From Nitrobacter sp035546855 (GTDB lineage Bacteria; Pseudomonadota; Alphaproteobacteria; Rhizobiales; Xanthobacteraceae), in NCBI GenBank assembly GCA_035546855.1, contig DASZVY010000088.1:8043-72042 (forward strand): a stretch of DNA of 64,000 nucleotides. The letters are read 5' to 3'. Positions 8,535-16,708 of this stretch are shown piece after piece; positions within the stretch are counted from its first letter, which is position 1; each line of letters starts with the position of its first letter. The position numbers and the translations under genes are program-made. Below the pieces are notes generated by a model. It saw only the letters and a program-made list of their open reading frames with translations. It made no database searches and had not been told where the DNA came from.

Positions 8535-9640
8535 ACATGCAGTTCCGCTCAGGCGCGCAGCAGGATAACGCCAGCGCGATCAAGACCGCGATCGCCGATT
8601 GCGACATCCATCCGGCGCGCGCCACCGCGACCGAACTGTATCCGTTCCTCGCCAAACGTTGGCACGAGCATCTCGCGACCTACGGCAAGCACGCCTATCA
8701 GGGCATGATGGAAGGTCCGCCCTATCCGAAGGCGCAGCCCAACGCCTCGCGCCGCGACGCCTATCCGCCGGAAGGCGGGCCGCAGGGCTCGTCGCTGTCG
8801 TTCATGCAGAAGCAGTTGCTCGATCCGCACAACGTCGCGCTCGGCGTGCTCAACCCGCTTAACACCGGGCAGGGCATCCGCAACCACGACCTCAGCGCGG
8901 CGTTGGCCACCGCCATCAACGACTGGCAGATCGAGAAGTGGACCAGCAAGGATTCCCGTCTCAAGGGCTCCATCGTCGTCGCCAACGAGGACGGCCCGGC
9001 CGCGGCGGCGGAAATCCGCAAGCGCGCGGGCGACCCGAATTTCGTGCAGGTGCTGCTGCTCAGCCGCAACGTCGAGCCGCTCGGGCAGCGACGCTACTGG
9101 CCGATTTACGAGGCGGCGCAGGAGGCGGGGTTGCCGGTCGGCGTGCATGCCTTCGGCTTCGGCGGCAATCCGATCACGGCGTCGGGCTGGCCGAGCTACT
9201 ACATCGAGGAGATGGTCGGCCACTCGCAATGCCAGCAGACCGCGCTCGCCAGCATCGTGCTGGAGGGCGTGCTGGAAAGATTTCCCAAGTTGAAGATGGT
9301 GATGATCGAGGCCGGCTTCGGCTGGGCGCCGTCGCTGGCGTGGCGGCTCGACAAGGTATGGGCGAAGCTGCGCAGCGAAGTGCCGCATGTGAAGCGGCCG
9401 CCGTCGGATTACATCAAGGATCAGATCTGGTGGACAACGCAGCCGATGGAAGACCCCGAGCGGCGCGAGCATCTGTTCCAGACCATCGACTGGATCGGCT
9501 GGGACAAGCTGTTGTTCGCGACCGACTATCCGCACTGGGATTTCGACGAGCCGTCGCGCGTGCTGCCGCCCGGCGTCAGCGACGAGCGTCGCGAGGCGTT
9601 CTATCTCGGCAACGCGAAGAAACTCTACGGCGTGGGGTAG
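8531..9640 (+). CDS. Amidohydrolase family protein (ACMSD-like), second of a pair
   Basis: A 369-residue paralogue of the preceding gene with the same architecture: DCDIHPARATATEL at the N-terminus, GVHAFGFGGNPIT in the middle and FATDYPHWDFDEPS near the C-terminus. The start is fixed by the four-base ATGA overlap. Neighbouring paralogues of this family may form hetero-oligomers or act on successive intermediates; the sequence cannot distinguish these. The Rieske protein 134 bp downstream is probably part of the same unit. Confidence 0.85.
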   Translation: MNMQFRSGAQQDNASAIKTAIADCDIHPARATATELYPFLAKRWHEHLATYGKHAYQGMMEGPPYPKAQPNASRRDAYPPEGGPQGSSLSFMQKQLLDPHNVALGVLNPLNTGQGIRNHDLSAALATAINDWQIEKWTSKDSRLKGSIVVANEDGPAAAAEIRKRAGDPNFVQVLLLSRNVEPLGQRRYWPIYEAAQEAGLPVGVHAFGFGGNPITASGWPSYYIEEMVGHSQCQQTALASIVLEGVLERFPKLKMVMIEAGFGWAPSLAWRLDKVWAKLRSEVPHVKRPPSDYIKDQIWWTTQPMEDPERREHLFQTIDWIGWDKLLFATDYPHWDFDEPSRVLPPGVSDERREAFYLGNAKKLYGVG

Positions 9641-9703
9641 GCAAACGGCCAGCATGCCAAAGCGATCAAGGTTTAAGTGGAGGCGCGTCGTCATGGCGCA
9701 GCG

Positions 9704-9732
9704 CGCTCCCTCTCCCGCTTGCGGGGGAGGTA
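9704..9732. repeat. Partial Gly-rich palindromic repeat (CTCTCCCGCTTGCGGGGGAG type)
   Basis: One arm of the repeat seen complete at 11478-11601: CTCCCTCTCCCGCTTGCGGG. It lies in the short gap between the second amidohydrolase and the Rieske gene. Confidence 0.7.
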
Positions 9733-9774
9733 AAGAGTCATCACCTGACGTTATTTTACGTGGATTTTTCCAGC

Positions 9775-10188
9775 ATGGCTCGTCACGTCATTGCCCCCAT
9801 CAGCGAGTTGCCGCCGGGCACGCGCAAGTTCCTCACGATCGGCGAGCGGCCGATCGCCGTCTTCAACGTCAACGGCGAGTTCTTCGGGCTGCTCAACCGC
9901 TGCCCGCATATGGGCGCGGCGTTATGTGAAGGGCCGCTGATCGGACTCGCGCAATCGAAGACGCCCGGTGAGATCGAATACACCAGGCTCGGCGAGATCG
10001 TCCGCTGCCCCTGGCACGGCTGGGAGTTCGACATCCGCACCGGCCAGTCCTACTGCGATCCGCGCCGCTTCCGCGTGAAAGCCTACGCCGCGCATGTCGA
10101 GCCCGGCGCGAGCGTGGTGAAGGGGCCGTATGTGGCGGAGACGCTGAACGTCTCGGTCGAGAACGACTACGTCGTGGTGGAGATGTAG
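9775..10188 (+). CDS. Small Rieske [2Fe-2S] protein with an enlarged cluster loop
   Basis: A 137-residue Rieske-fold ferredoxin-like protein. The cluster ligands are the pairs CPH (in NRCPHMGAALCEG) and CPWH (in RCPWHGWEFD). The distance between them is 32 residues, about twice the usual 15-17, because of a segment around GLAQSKTPGEIEYTRLG. The protein has no catalytic domain, so it would carry electrons or act as a subunit. It follows the amidohydrolase pair on the same strand and may serve the same pathway. ATG at 9775; no strong Shine-Dalgarno sequence is visible. Confidence 0.83.
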   Translation: MARHVIAPISELPPGTRKFLTIGERPIAVFNVNGEFFGLLNRCPHMGAALCEGPLIGLAQSKTPGEIEYTRLGEIVRCPWHGWEFDIRTGQSYCDPRRFRVKAYAAHVEPGASVVKGPYVAETLNVSVENDYVVVEM

Positions 10189-10200
10189 AGCGTATCCACC

Positions 10201-10299
10201 GTCATTCCGGGGCGCGCGAAGCGCGAGCCCGGAATCCATAACCGCTGCAGGGAGTATGGATTCCGGGCCTGCGCCAAGAGGCGCATCCCGGAATGACGG
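10201..10299. repeat. Pair of inverted REP-like palindromes
   Basis: Two head-to-head elements, about 10201-10240 and 10255-10298, with outer ends GTCATTCCGG and CCGGAATGAC and an inner CCATAACC/GGAGTATGG spacer. They lie between the convergent Rieske and tcuB genes, where they could act as a bidirectional mRNA stabiliser or terminator. Confidence 0.83.
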
Positions 10300-10306
10300 C
10301 CTTGGA

Positions 10307-11419
10307 TTATTCGCCCGCCATCGTCTGCCGCTCGCGCGCGTAGCGCACCAGCGCGGCGTAGCGGTAGATGCCGTGAACGAATTTGCCATAGGGCATCGTG
10401 ATGAACAGCGCGAACACGATGCCGAGGTGCAGCGCGAGCAGCGGCCCCATGGCGGCGGTGGCGCGGAGCGCGAGCAGCGGCAGGCCGGTCGCGCCGGTCA
10501 GGAACAGCATCAGGATGAAGGCTGTGTCCATGCCCTTGTGGCTGTCGTCGCGCATGGCGGGCAGCCGCGCTTCCTTGGCCAGCAGCAAGCCGACCGGCCC
10601 GGTCACGAGGCCGACGCCGCCGAGCGTGCCCAGAACGACGGGCAGATCCCACCAGGGATAGGGCGCCTCGCGCGCCAGCAGGTAGTGATACAGCGTCGCC
10701 ACCGACGTTGCCGCGAAGCACAGCACGAACCCGTAGAACGTCAGGTGATGAAACAGCTTGCGCCGGTCGGTCGGGCGCTCATCGGCGTTGTAGCAGCCGA
10801 CCCCGCCGCCGTGGAGATAGCGCAGCTCGCCGGCGTCGCGCAGCGCCTGCAACAGCGCGCGCGGGCCCGTGGTCATGCCGACGGGTTTACCGATGTCGCG
10901 CCAGAACGCGCGCACGCCCATGACGAGCGCCAGGATCGCGTAGAGGAAGGCGGCGCTGAACAGCACCGCCATCGCATTGTGCGGCATCAGTTTGTAGAAC
11001 GCGCCGGGGCCGGTGTGCACGCCATAGAGCACGGCCGGATCGGTGAAGGCGGCGAAGCCGAACACAAAGGCGGCGACGCTGAGCGCCGCGACGATGCTGA
11101 TGACGAGGCCGTTGCGCGCGAACAGGCCGGCGAGGCCGCGCGGCCAGGCGTAATGCGCCCAGGACTCGGCCCGCGCGATCGCGAGCGTCTGCGGCACGTT
11201 GACGTTGAACTCGTGCGGCGGCGCAAACTGGCAGTCGGCGTAGCAGGCGCCGCAGGCGTGGCAGAGGTTGGCGAGGTAATTGAGGTCGCCGTCGGAGAAG
11301 GCGCGCCGCATCTCCATCGCCGGGAACACCGCGCACAGCCCCTCGCAGTAGCGGCAGGAGTTGCACACCGTCATCAGGCGGTCGGCTTCGCGGAGGATGC
11401 TGGTGCTAGGTCCGTGCAT
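10307..11419 (-). CDS. tcuB: Tricarballylate utilisation protein TcuB (Fe-S and membrane)
   Basis: A 370-residue membrane protein that in Salmonella transfers electrons from TcuA to the quinone pool during tricarballylate oxidation. The N-terminus binds two [4Fe-4S] clusters through C19-x2-C22-x2-C25-x3-C29 and C53-x2-C56-x2-C59-x3-C63. The remainder carries several transmembrane helices. It is downstream of tcuA and on the same strand, separated by a 224-bp gap holding a palindromic repeat. The actual substrate of this alphaproteobacterial version could be another tricarboxylate. Confidence 0.87.
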   Translation of the reverse strand: MHGPSTSILREADRLMTVCNSCRYCEGLCAVFPAMEMRRAFSDGDLNYLANLCHACGACYADCQFAPPHEFNVNVPQTLAIARAESWAHYAWPRGLAGLFARNGLVISIVAALSVAAFVFGFAAFTDPAVLYGVHTGPGAFYKLMPHNAMAVLFSAAFLYAILALVMGVRAFWRDIGKPVGMTTGPRALLQALRDAGELRYLHGGGVGCYNADERPTDRRKLFHHLTFYGFVLCFAATSVATLYHYLLAREAPYPWWDLPVVLGTLGGVGLVTGPVGLLLAKEARLPAMRDDSHKGMDTAFILMLFLTGATGLPLLALRATAAMGPLLALHLGIVFALFITMPYGKFVHGIYRYAALVRYARERQTMAGE

Positions 11420-11477
11420 GGGCGATGTCGGTCCTCGTCAATGGTCGGAGGCCGTGTCGTTGCCTCCATGCATGGCG

Positions 11478-11601
11478 CTCTCCCTCTCCCGCTTGCGGGG
11501 GAGGATTGGGGAGGGGGCAATCTCGGCAAGAGCCCCCTCCCGAACGCTCAGGCGCGCAAATGCGCTGCCGAGCGTTCGACCTCCCCCGCAAGCGGGAGAG
11601 G
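11478..11601. repeat. Complete composite palindrome between tcuA and tcuB
   Basis: Outer inverted arms CTCTCCCGCTTGCGGGGGAG and its complement enclose a core containing GCGCAAATGCGC. The same core occurs in the repeat at 45222-45351. The element lies inside the tcu transcription unit and can fold into a long stem, so it may reduce or stabilise downstream tcuB expression. Confidence 0.8.
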
Positions 11602-11643
11602 TTGGATATTGCCCGTTGCGGGCCAGTGCACGTCTCAAAGAGA

Positions 11644-13041
11644 CTAGTTCCGTGCATGGGCCGCCGCCTCCCGTCCGGCGACGCGGCCGAACACGCTGCC
11701 GATGGTCATGCCGATGCCCGCCGCGTAGCCCTGGCCGAGCACGTTGCCCGCCATGATCTCGCCGGCGGCGAACATGTTCGCCGAGGGCTTGCCGTCCGCC
11801 ATCAGCATGCGCGCCTGCCGGTTCACGCGGGTCCCCAGATAGGTGAAGGTGATGCCCGGGCGTACCGGATAGGCCAGATAAGGCGGCGCGTCGATCCTGC
11901 GCGCCCAGTGGGTTTTCGGCGGCGTCAGGCCCTCGGTGCGGCAGTCGTCGAGAACCGTGTGGTCGAAGGTGCCGGGCTGCACCGCGGCGTTGAAGTCCGC
12001 GATGGTCTTTTCCAGCGCGGCCGGGTCGAGGCCGAGCTTTTGCGCCAGTTCCGCGACGGTGGTTCCGGCGATCGGCGGAAACAGCGTCGGCATGAAGCGC
12101 GTCACCACGCTGGAGTCGAAGACGATGTAGGCGATCTGGTCGGGTTGCGCCGCGACCAGGCGGCCCCAGATCGCATAGCGCTTCGGCCAGATGTCCTCGC
12201 CCTCGTCGTAGAAGCGCTGGGCGTGCTTGTTGACGACGATGCCGAACACCACCGAGTCATGCCGGGTGATGATGCCGCCGTCGAATTTCGGCGCGCGGGC
12301 GTCGATCGCCACCGCATGGCATTGCGTCGGATCGCCGATCGCCTGTACGCCCTTCGCCAGCAGCATCTTCAGGACCGCCCCGCGGTTGTACGGCGTGCCG
12401 CGGATCAAAAAGTTGTCGGCGGCCGGCCCCCAGGACTCCTTCAGCCACTCGATGTTGGCCTCGAACCCGCCCGATGCGGCGACCAGCGCCGCGGCGCGCA
12501 CCGCGACGTCCTGGCCGTCCTGCTTCAAGGCGGCGGACAGGAACATCCCGTCCCGGATGTCGAGACTCGTGACTTCCGCGTCATAGAGAACCTCGACGCC
12601 GAGCCGTTCGGCGGTCAGATACAGCGCGTTCAGCATGGCGCGGCCGCCGCCGAGGAAGAACGAGTTGGTGCGCCCGAGGCTGAGCGTGCCGCCGAGCGAC
12701 GGCTGCCAGCGCACGCCCTGCTCGACGATCCAGGTCAGGATCTCCTTGGACTCGCGGATCATGAAGCGCGCCAGCTCCTCGTCGGTCTTGCCGCCGGTGA
12801 CGCGCAGCAGATCCTCGAAGAACTCGTCCTCGGTGTAGGGCCCGGTGAGGATGTCGGTCGCCGCGTCGTGGGCGCAGCGCATGTTGCGGGTGTGGCGCGT
12901 ATTGCCGCCGCGATAGAATTTCGGCGCGCCCTCCAGCACCAGCACCGAGGCGCCCGCCCGCCGCGCGCTGATCGCCGCGCACAGCGCGGCGTTGCCGCCC
13001 CCGATGACAAGAACGTCGTATTTGCGAGTGAGGTCGGCCAT
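11644..13041 (-). CDS. tcuA: FAD-dependent tricarballylate dehydrogenase TcuA
   Basis: A 465-residue flavoprotein of the succinate dehydrogenase/fumarate reductase-like family; TcuA oxidises tricarballylate to cis-aconitate. The FAD-binding Rossmann motif is VLVIGGGNAALCAAISARRA (near residue 10), followed by GGNTRHTRNMRCAHD, a TcuA hallmark. Near the C-terminus MFAAGEIMAGNVLGQGYAAG completes the FAD site. ATG at 13041. It sits between the MFS carrier and tcuB in the order carrier-tcuA-tcuB. Confidence 0.88.
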   Translation of the reverse strand: MADLTRKYDVLVIGGGNAALCAAISARRAGASVLVLEGAPKFYRGGNTRHTRNMRCAHDAATDILTGPYTEDEFFEDLLRVTGGKTDEELARFMIRESKEILTWIVEQGVRWQPSLGGTLSLGRTNSFFLGGGRAMLNALYLTAERLGVEVLYDAEVTSLDIRDGMFLSAALKQDGQDVAVRAAALVAASGGFEANIEWLKESWGPAADNFLIRGTPYNRGAVLKMLLAKGVQAIGDPTQCHAVAIDARAPKFDGGIITRHDSVVFGIVVNKHAQRFYDEGEDIWPKRYAIWGRLVAAQPDQIAYIVFDSSVVTRFMPTLFPPIAGTTVAELAQKLGLDPAALEKTIADFNAAVQPGTFDHTVLDDCRTEGLTPPKTHWARRIDAPPYLAYPVRPGITFTYLGTRVNRQARMLMADGKPSANMFAAGEIMAGNVLGQGYAAGIGMTIGSVFGRVAGREAAAHARN

Positions 13042-13122
13042 GCCCTGTTGTTATCGTTATTCGGACCGAAAGCAAAATGGCCGGGTGGCGCCGATCGCCG
13101 CCGCCCGGCCGTCAACTGTTGG

Positions 13123-14433
13123 TCAGGCCGGCGCCGCCTCGCGCGTCGCCATCGCCTGGCCGCCGCGATAGACGGTCAGCGCGGCGATGATGCCGAGCAC
13201 GGCAGCGCACATCAGCCAGTAGGCCGGGGAGGCCTTGTCGCCGGTGCGCGAGATCAGCCAGGTCGCCGCGAACGGCGTGAAGGTGCCGAACACGCCGGCG
13301 GCCAGCGCAAAGGCCAGCGAGAAGCACGTGGTGCGCACATGCTTCGGCACGATCTCGACGAGGCAGCCCAGCATGGTGCCGCTATAGACGCCGAAGTAGA
13401 ACGAGAACATCAGCTCGACCGCCAGCATCTTGCCGAAAGTCGGCGCGCTCACCAGCCAGTGCAGCGCGGGGTAGGCGGTGCAGAACGACAGCGCGGCGAT
13501 CGCCACCAGCACCGGCTTGCGGCCGAGGCGGTCCGACACCGCGCCGCCGACCGGATTCCAGATGAAGTTGGTCACCGCCACCATCAGCGTCACCAGCAGC
13601 GCGTCCTGGGTCGAGAGTTTCAGCACGGTCCGGCCGAACGTCGGCGTATAGACGGTGACGAAATAGAAGGTCGTGGTGGTCAGGATCGCGATCATCATGC
13701 CGAGGATGACGATGCGCCAGTTGGCGATGGCCGAGGCGAACACCTCGCTCGCCGTCGGATGCTTTTTCATCGCGGCGAATTCCGGCGTCTCCTCCAGCGT
13801 GCGGCGCAGGAAGAACAGGAACGGAATGATGAGGCAGCCGATGAAGAACGGGATGCGCCAGCCCCACGCCGCGACCATGTCCTTCGGCATCAATTCGCTC
13901 AGCACATAGCCCAGGATCGCGGCGACGAAGATCGCGACCTGCTGGCTCGCCGACTGGAACGAGGTGTAGAAGCCGCGATTGCCCGGCGTGGAAATCTCCG
14001 CGAGATAGACCGAGACGCCGCCGAGCTCGACGCCCGCCGAAAAGCCCTGCAGCAGGCGGCCGATCACGACGATGATCGGCGCGGCGACGCCGATGGTGGC
14101 ATAGCCCGGACAGAACGCGATGGTGATCGTGCCGATCGCCATGATGGCGAGCGTGACGATCAGGCCCTGGCGGCGGCCGATGCGGTCGATATAGGCGCCG
14201 AGCACGATGGCGCCCACCGGACGCATCAGCGCGCCGAGCCAGAACACGCCGAAGGTCTTGAGCAGGCCGGCGGTATCGTTCTCGGAAGGAAAGAAGGCGT
14301 GGCTGATGGCGGTCGCGTAGAAGCCGAACAGGAAGAAGTCGAACTGCTCGAGGAAGTTGCCGCTGGTCGCGCGCAGGATCGCACTGAGGCGCGACTTGAT
14401 CTGGACGGGTTGGAGGTATTCGGTCTGGGCCAT
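13123..14433 (-). CDS. tcuC: MFS carrier, TcuC-like tricarballylate/citrate:H+ symporter
   Basis: A 436-residue major facilitator protein with about twelve transmembrane segments. The MHS-type motif YIDRIGRRQGLIVT follows helix 2, and GRLLQGFSAGVELGGVSVY is typical of the metabolite:H+ symporter group that includes citrate and tricarballylate carriers. I start it at the ATG at 14433, with GGGAGG about ten bases upstream; the frame is open to 14652 but lacks a better start. Its position just upstream of tcuA and downstream of the LysR gene supports the TcuC assignment. Confidence 0.82.
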   Translation of the reverse strand: MAQTEYLQPVQIKSRLSAILRATSGNFLEQFDFFLFGFYATAISHAFFPSENDTAGLLKTFGVFWLGALMRPVGAIVLGAYIDRIGRRQGLIVTLAIMAIGTITIAFCPGYATIGVAAPIIVVIGRLLQGFSAGVELGGVSVYLAEISTPGNRGFYTSFQSASQQVAIFVAAILGYVLSELMPKDMVAAWGWRIPFFIGCLIIPFLFFLRRTLEETPEFAAMKKHPTASEVFASAIANWRIVILGMMIAILTTTTFYFVTVYTPTFGRTVLKLSTQDALLVTLMVAVTNFIWNPVGGAVSDRLGRKPVLVAIAALSFCTAYPALHWLVSAPTFGKMLAVELMFSFYFGVYSGTMLGCLVEIVPKHVRTTCFSLAFALAAGVFGTFTPFAATWLISRTGDKASPAYWLMCAAVLGIIAALTVYRGGQAMATREAAPA

Positions 14434-14597
14434 GATGATGTTGCCTCCCCTGCGTCCGTTGGCCGGACAGCGTTGCTTCGGCCTATGGCGACCGATGCGA
14501 CAATCTGGCACGAGGCGGTGGGCTTCACCAATATGAAAACCGCGATTTCCCGTGGAACCCTGACGTTGCGGTATCGCGGTGCTTGTCGGGGTTGCGT

Positions 14598-15515
14598 TCA
14601 GCGCCGGCGGACGCTGCGTTGCGTCTCCCGGGAAGCGGCGGTGACGAGCCATGTGTGAAAGGCGGCGAGCTTCGGAGAATCCGGTGCGCCGTCAGGGCGG
14701 ACCAGATAGAACCCGGCGTCGACCGGCAGTTTGAGCGCGAAGGGCACGATCAGCCGGCCCTTGGCGATGTCGTCCTGCACATAGGACGTTCGCCCGATCG
14801 CCACGCCCATGCCGTCGACGGCGGCCTGCACGGTCATGAAGATCAGATCGAAGGAAAGACCGGGCAGTTTCGAGATGTTTACCGGCAGGCCGACGGCGGT
14901 GAGCCAGAGCCGCCAGTCGTCGTCATTGTTGGTGCTGCTGAGCAAGGTGTGGTGTGCGAGGTCTTCGGGCTTTCGCAGCGGTTTGTTGCCTTTCAGCAGC
15001 GCCGGACTGCAGACCGGAAACATCTCGTCCGCCATCAGCCAGTCGGCGCGCAGACCCGGCCACTGCCCGCGGCCGTAGCGGATCGCCGCGTCGACGTCGC
15101 CGCCGCTGAAATCCACCAGGCTGGTCGAGGTGGTGATGCGCACGTCGATATCCGGGTGCGCCGCCTGGAAGCCGGACAGCCGCGGCAGCAGCCATTTCGC
15201 GGCGAGCGAGGCGAGCGTGCTGATCGTCAGGACGCGGCCGTCGCCTTTCCGCAGCAGCCGGTCGGTCGCAAGCCGCAGGTCGTTGAAGGCGGCGCGGATG
15301 CCGGGAAGGTACTCCTTCGCGTCCGGAGTCAAGGCGAGCGCCCGGTTCTGCCGCACGAACAGGCGGACGCCGAGCTCCTGCTCGAGCCGGCGGATCTGGT
15401 GGCTGATCGCGGTCTGGGTCACGTTCAGTTCGGCCGCGGCCAGCGTGAAGGACAGGTGCCGGGCGGCCGCCTCGAACGCACGCAGTCCGTTCAGGGAGGG
15501 GAGCCGGGTGGCCAT
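14598..15515 (-). CDS. LysR-family regulator (GcvA-like), probably of the tcu genes
   Basis: A 305-residue LysR-type activator. The winged helix-turn-helix at residues about 7-65 contains FTLAAAELNVTQTAISHQIRRLE, close to GcvA and AmpR. The C-terminal part is the usual ligand-binding domain. It lies 164 bp upstream of the carrier on the same strand, so it may be the first gene of the unit or have its own transcript. Salmonella tcu is also controlled by a LysR regulator (TcuR), but this protein is closer to the GcvA branch. Confidence 0.87.
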   Translation of the reverse strand: MATRLPSLNGLRAFEAAARHLSFTLAAAELNVTQTAISHQIRRLEQELGVRLFVRQNRALALTPDAKEYLPGIRAAFNDLRLATDRLLRKGDGRVLTISTLASLAAKWLLPRLSGFQAAHPDIDVRITTSTSLVDFSGGDVDAAIRYGRGQWPGLRADWLMADEMFPVCSPALLKGNKPLRKPEDLAHHTLLSSTNNDDDWRLWLTAVGLPVNISKLPGLSFDLIFMTVQAAVDGMGVAIGRTSYVQDDIAKGRLIVPFALKLPVDAGFYLVRPDGAPDSPKLAAFHTWLVTAASRETQRSVRRR

Positions 15516-15629
15516 GCTGCCATGCTCAATCTATGAGTTCATGTCATCTGAAGCGGGGCGTAATGTCGTTTGCCGCAGTGCAAAATCGAGCAGATATTTC
15601 CCGACAGAAATTAGCCTTGGGAGATGATC

Positions 15630-15833
15630 ATGTCTACCTGCTCACAAACGACGATGACAAATCATCATGATACGGGTGCCTGGGCCGCGCTCGGCGCGAC
15701 GTTTCACGTCTGGCGCGAGCGGATTCATCAGCGCCGCGAACTGAGCCGCTGGACCGAGCGTGACGTGCATGACGTCGGCCTGTCCTGGACCGAGATCTCG
15801 CATGAAGCCGACAAGCCGTTCTGGCGGGCGTAA
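15630..15833 (+). CDS. DUF1127 family small protein
   Basis: A 67-residue basic protein ending in the DUF1127 (YjiS-like) motif: WRERIHQRRELSRWTERDVHDVGLSWTEI. Small arginine-rich DUF1127 proteins influence phosphate and carbon metabolism and RNA turnover in some alphaproteobacteria. I chose the ATG at 15630 because GGGAG ends seven bases before it; the ATG at 15624 is too close to that ribosome site. It is transcribed divergently from the LysR gene. Confidence 0.75.
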   Translation: MSTCSQTTMTNHHDTGAWAALGATFHVWRERIHQRRELSRWTERDVHDVGLSWTEISHEADKPFWRA

Positions 15834-15923
15834 ACGTCGCCAAAAAGCCGGCGCTGCCTGACGGGGGCGCCGGATCTTCCCGCCGGTCGGTCATGAAATC
15901 CCGATCATGAACGGGAGCGTCCC

Positions 15924-16536
15924 ATGACAGCGTTGCTTGCAAAGGACCTGCCGCAATACACGGATATCCTCCGCCTGCGGAATGGTGCCTTCCTGACCGT
16001 CCGGTTTGTTCAGCCGCGGGACGCTGACGCGCTGCAGACCTATTTCCGCAGGCTCTCGGCGCGGTCGCGTTACAATCGGCTGCTTGGTGCCGCCAGCGAG
16101 CTGCCGCAGTCGGTGCTGAGCCAGTTCGTTCGGATCGGCGAGGGCGAGGGATTTTCCGCTGTCGCGACCCTCGAAGTCGACGGCGTCGATACCATCGTCG
16201 GTGAAATCCGCTATGCCGTCGATGGCGCGGAGTCACGCCTCGAGTTCGGGATTTCGGTCGCCGACCGGTGGCAGGGGAGCGGGATCGGCCGCGCTTGTGT
16301 CGAATCTCGAATGCCGCGCGGCGGCGCTCGGCGCGCGCCGCATCTACGGCGATACGTTGCGCTCCAACGACGCCATGATCCGCCTTGCCCGGCAGGCGGG
16401 CTATGCCTTCACGCCGGCGCCGGGCGACTGGAAGCTCGTGCGGTTCGAAAAGCCCGTTGCCATCGCGCGCGAGGACATTCCCTGTGCGACCTGGCGCGTC
16501 GTCGCCCGCGAAGCCGCGATGCGGCCGGCGGCTTGA
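15924..16536 (+). pseudogene. GNAT-family acetyltransferase split by a frameshift
   Basis: The first frame (from ATG 15924) encodes a GNAT domain up to GISVADRWQGSGIGRA, the acetyl-CoA-binding motif, near base 16290. The continuation, LVSNLECRAAALGARRIYGD and RSNDAMIRLARQAGYAF, is in the next frame and runs to a stop at 16536. The junction reads CGCGCTTGTG. Adding one GC dinucleotide (CGCGCGCTTGTG) would restore a single frame of about 205 residues. Without it, the first frame ends at 16559 in non-GNAT sequence. This may be a real inactivation or a sequencing or assembly error in a GC run. Confidence 0.78.
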
Positions 16537-16666
16537 TATCAAGGCCGCTCAAGGCATAAGCCGTCCCTGCGAAAACCGGCCATCCCCATGATGATCCGCC
16601 GAACGCCGGCGGAAATCGCCACATCATGCGCGATCCGGCTCCTTCCCATTGACTCCTGCCCTATTC

Positions 16667-16681
16667 GTTATAAAACATAAC
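16667..16681. promoter_or_regulatory. Operator-like dyad GTTAT-N5-ATAAC upstream of the crotonase gene
   Basis: GTTATAAAACATAAC is a perfect 5+5 inverted repeat in an AT-rich patch 28 bp before the crotonase ATG. A version matching 13 of 15 bases lies on the opposite strand at 29159-29173, in front of the MarR gene at 29251. I infer that it is a MarR-type operator for the hydroxycinnamate genes. Confidence 0.55.
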
Positions 16682-16708
16682 TATTCTGGACAGGACACAA
16701 TTGACGCC

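Noticed and set aside
11425..14658. A 1077-codon open frame on the plus strand
   Set aside because: It is antisense to tcuA and the MFS carrier, lacks domains and shows the same shadow composition.
15516..15629. A LysR box CTCA-N5-TGAG in the lysR/DUF1127 gap
   Set aside because: CTCAATCTATGAG is only a 4+4 repeat and does not stand out enough to call an operator.
15847..15877. A terminator after the DUF1127 gene
   Set aside because: CCGGCGC/GCGCCGG arms exist, but the loop is long and no T-run follows on the coding strand.
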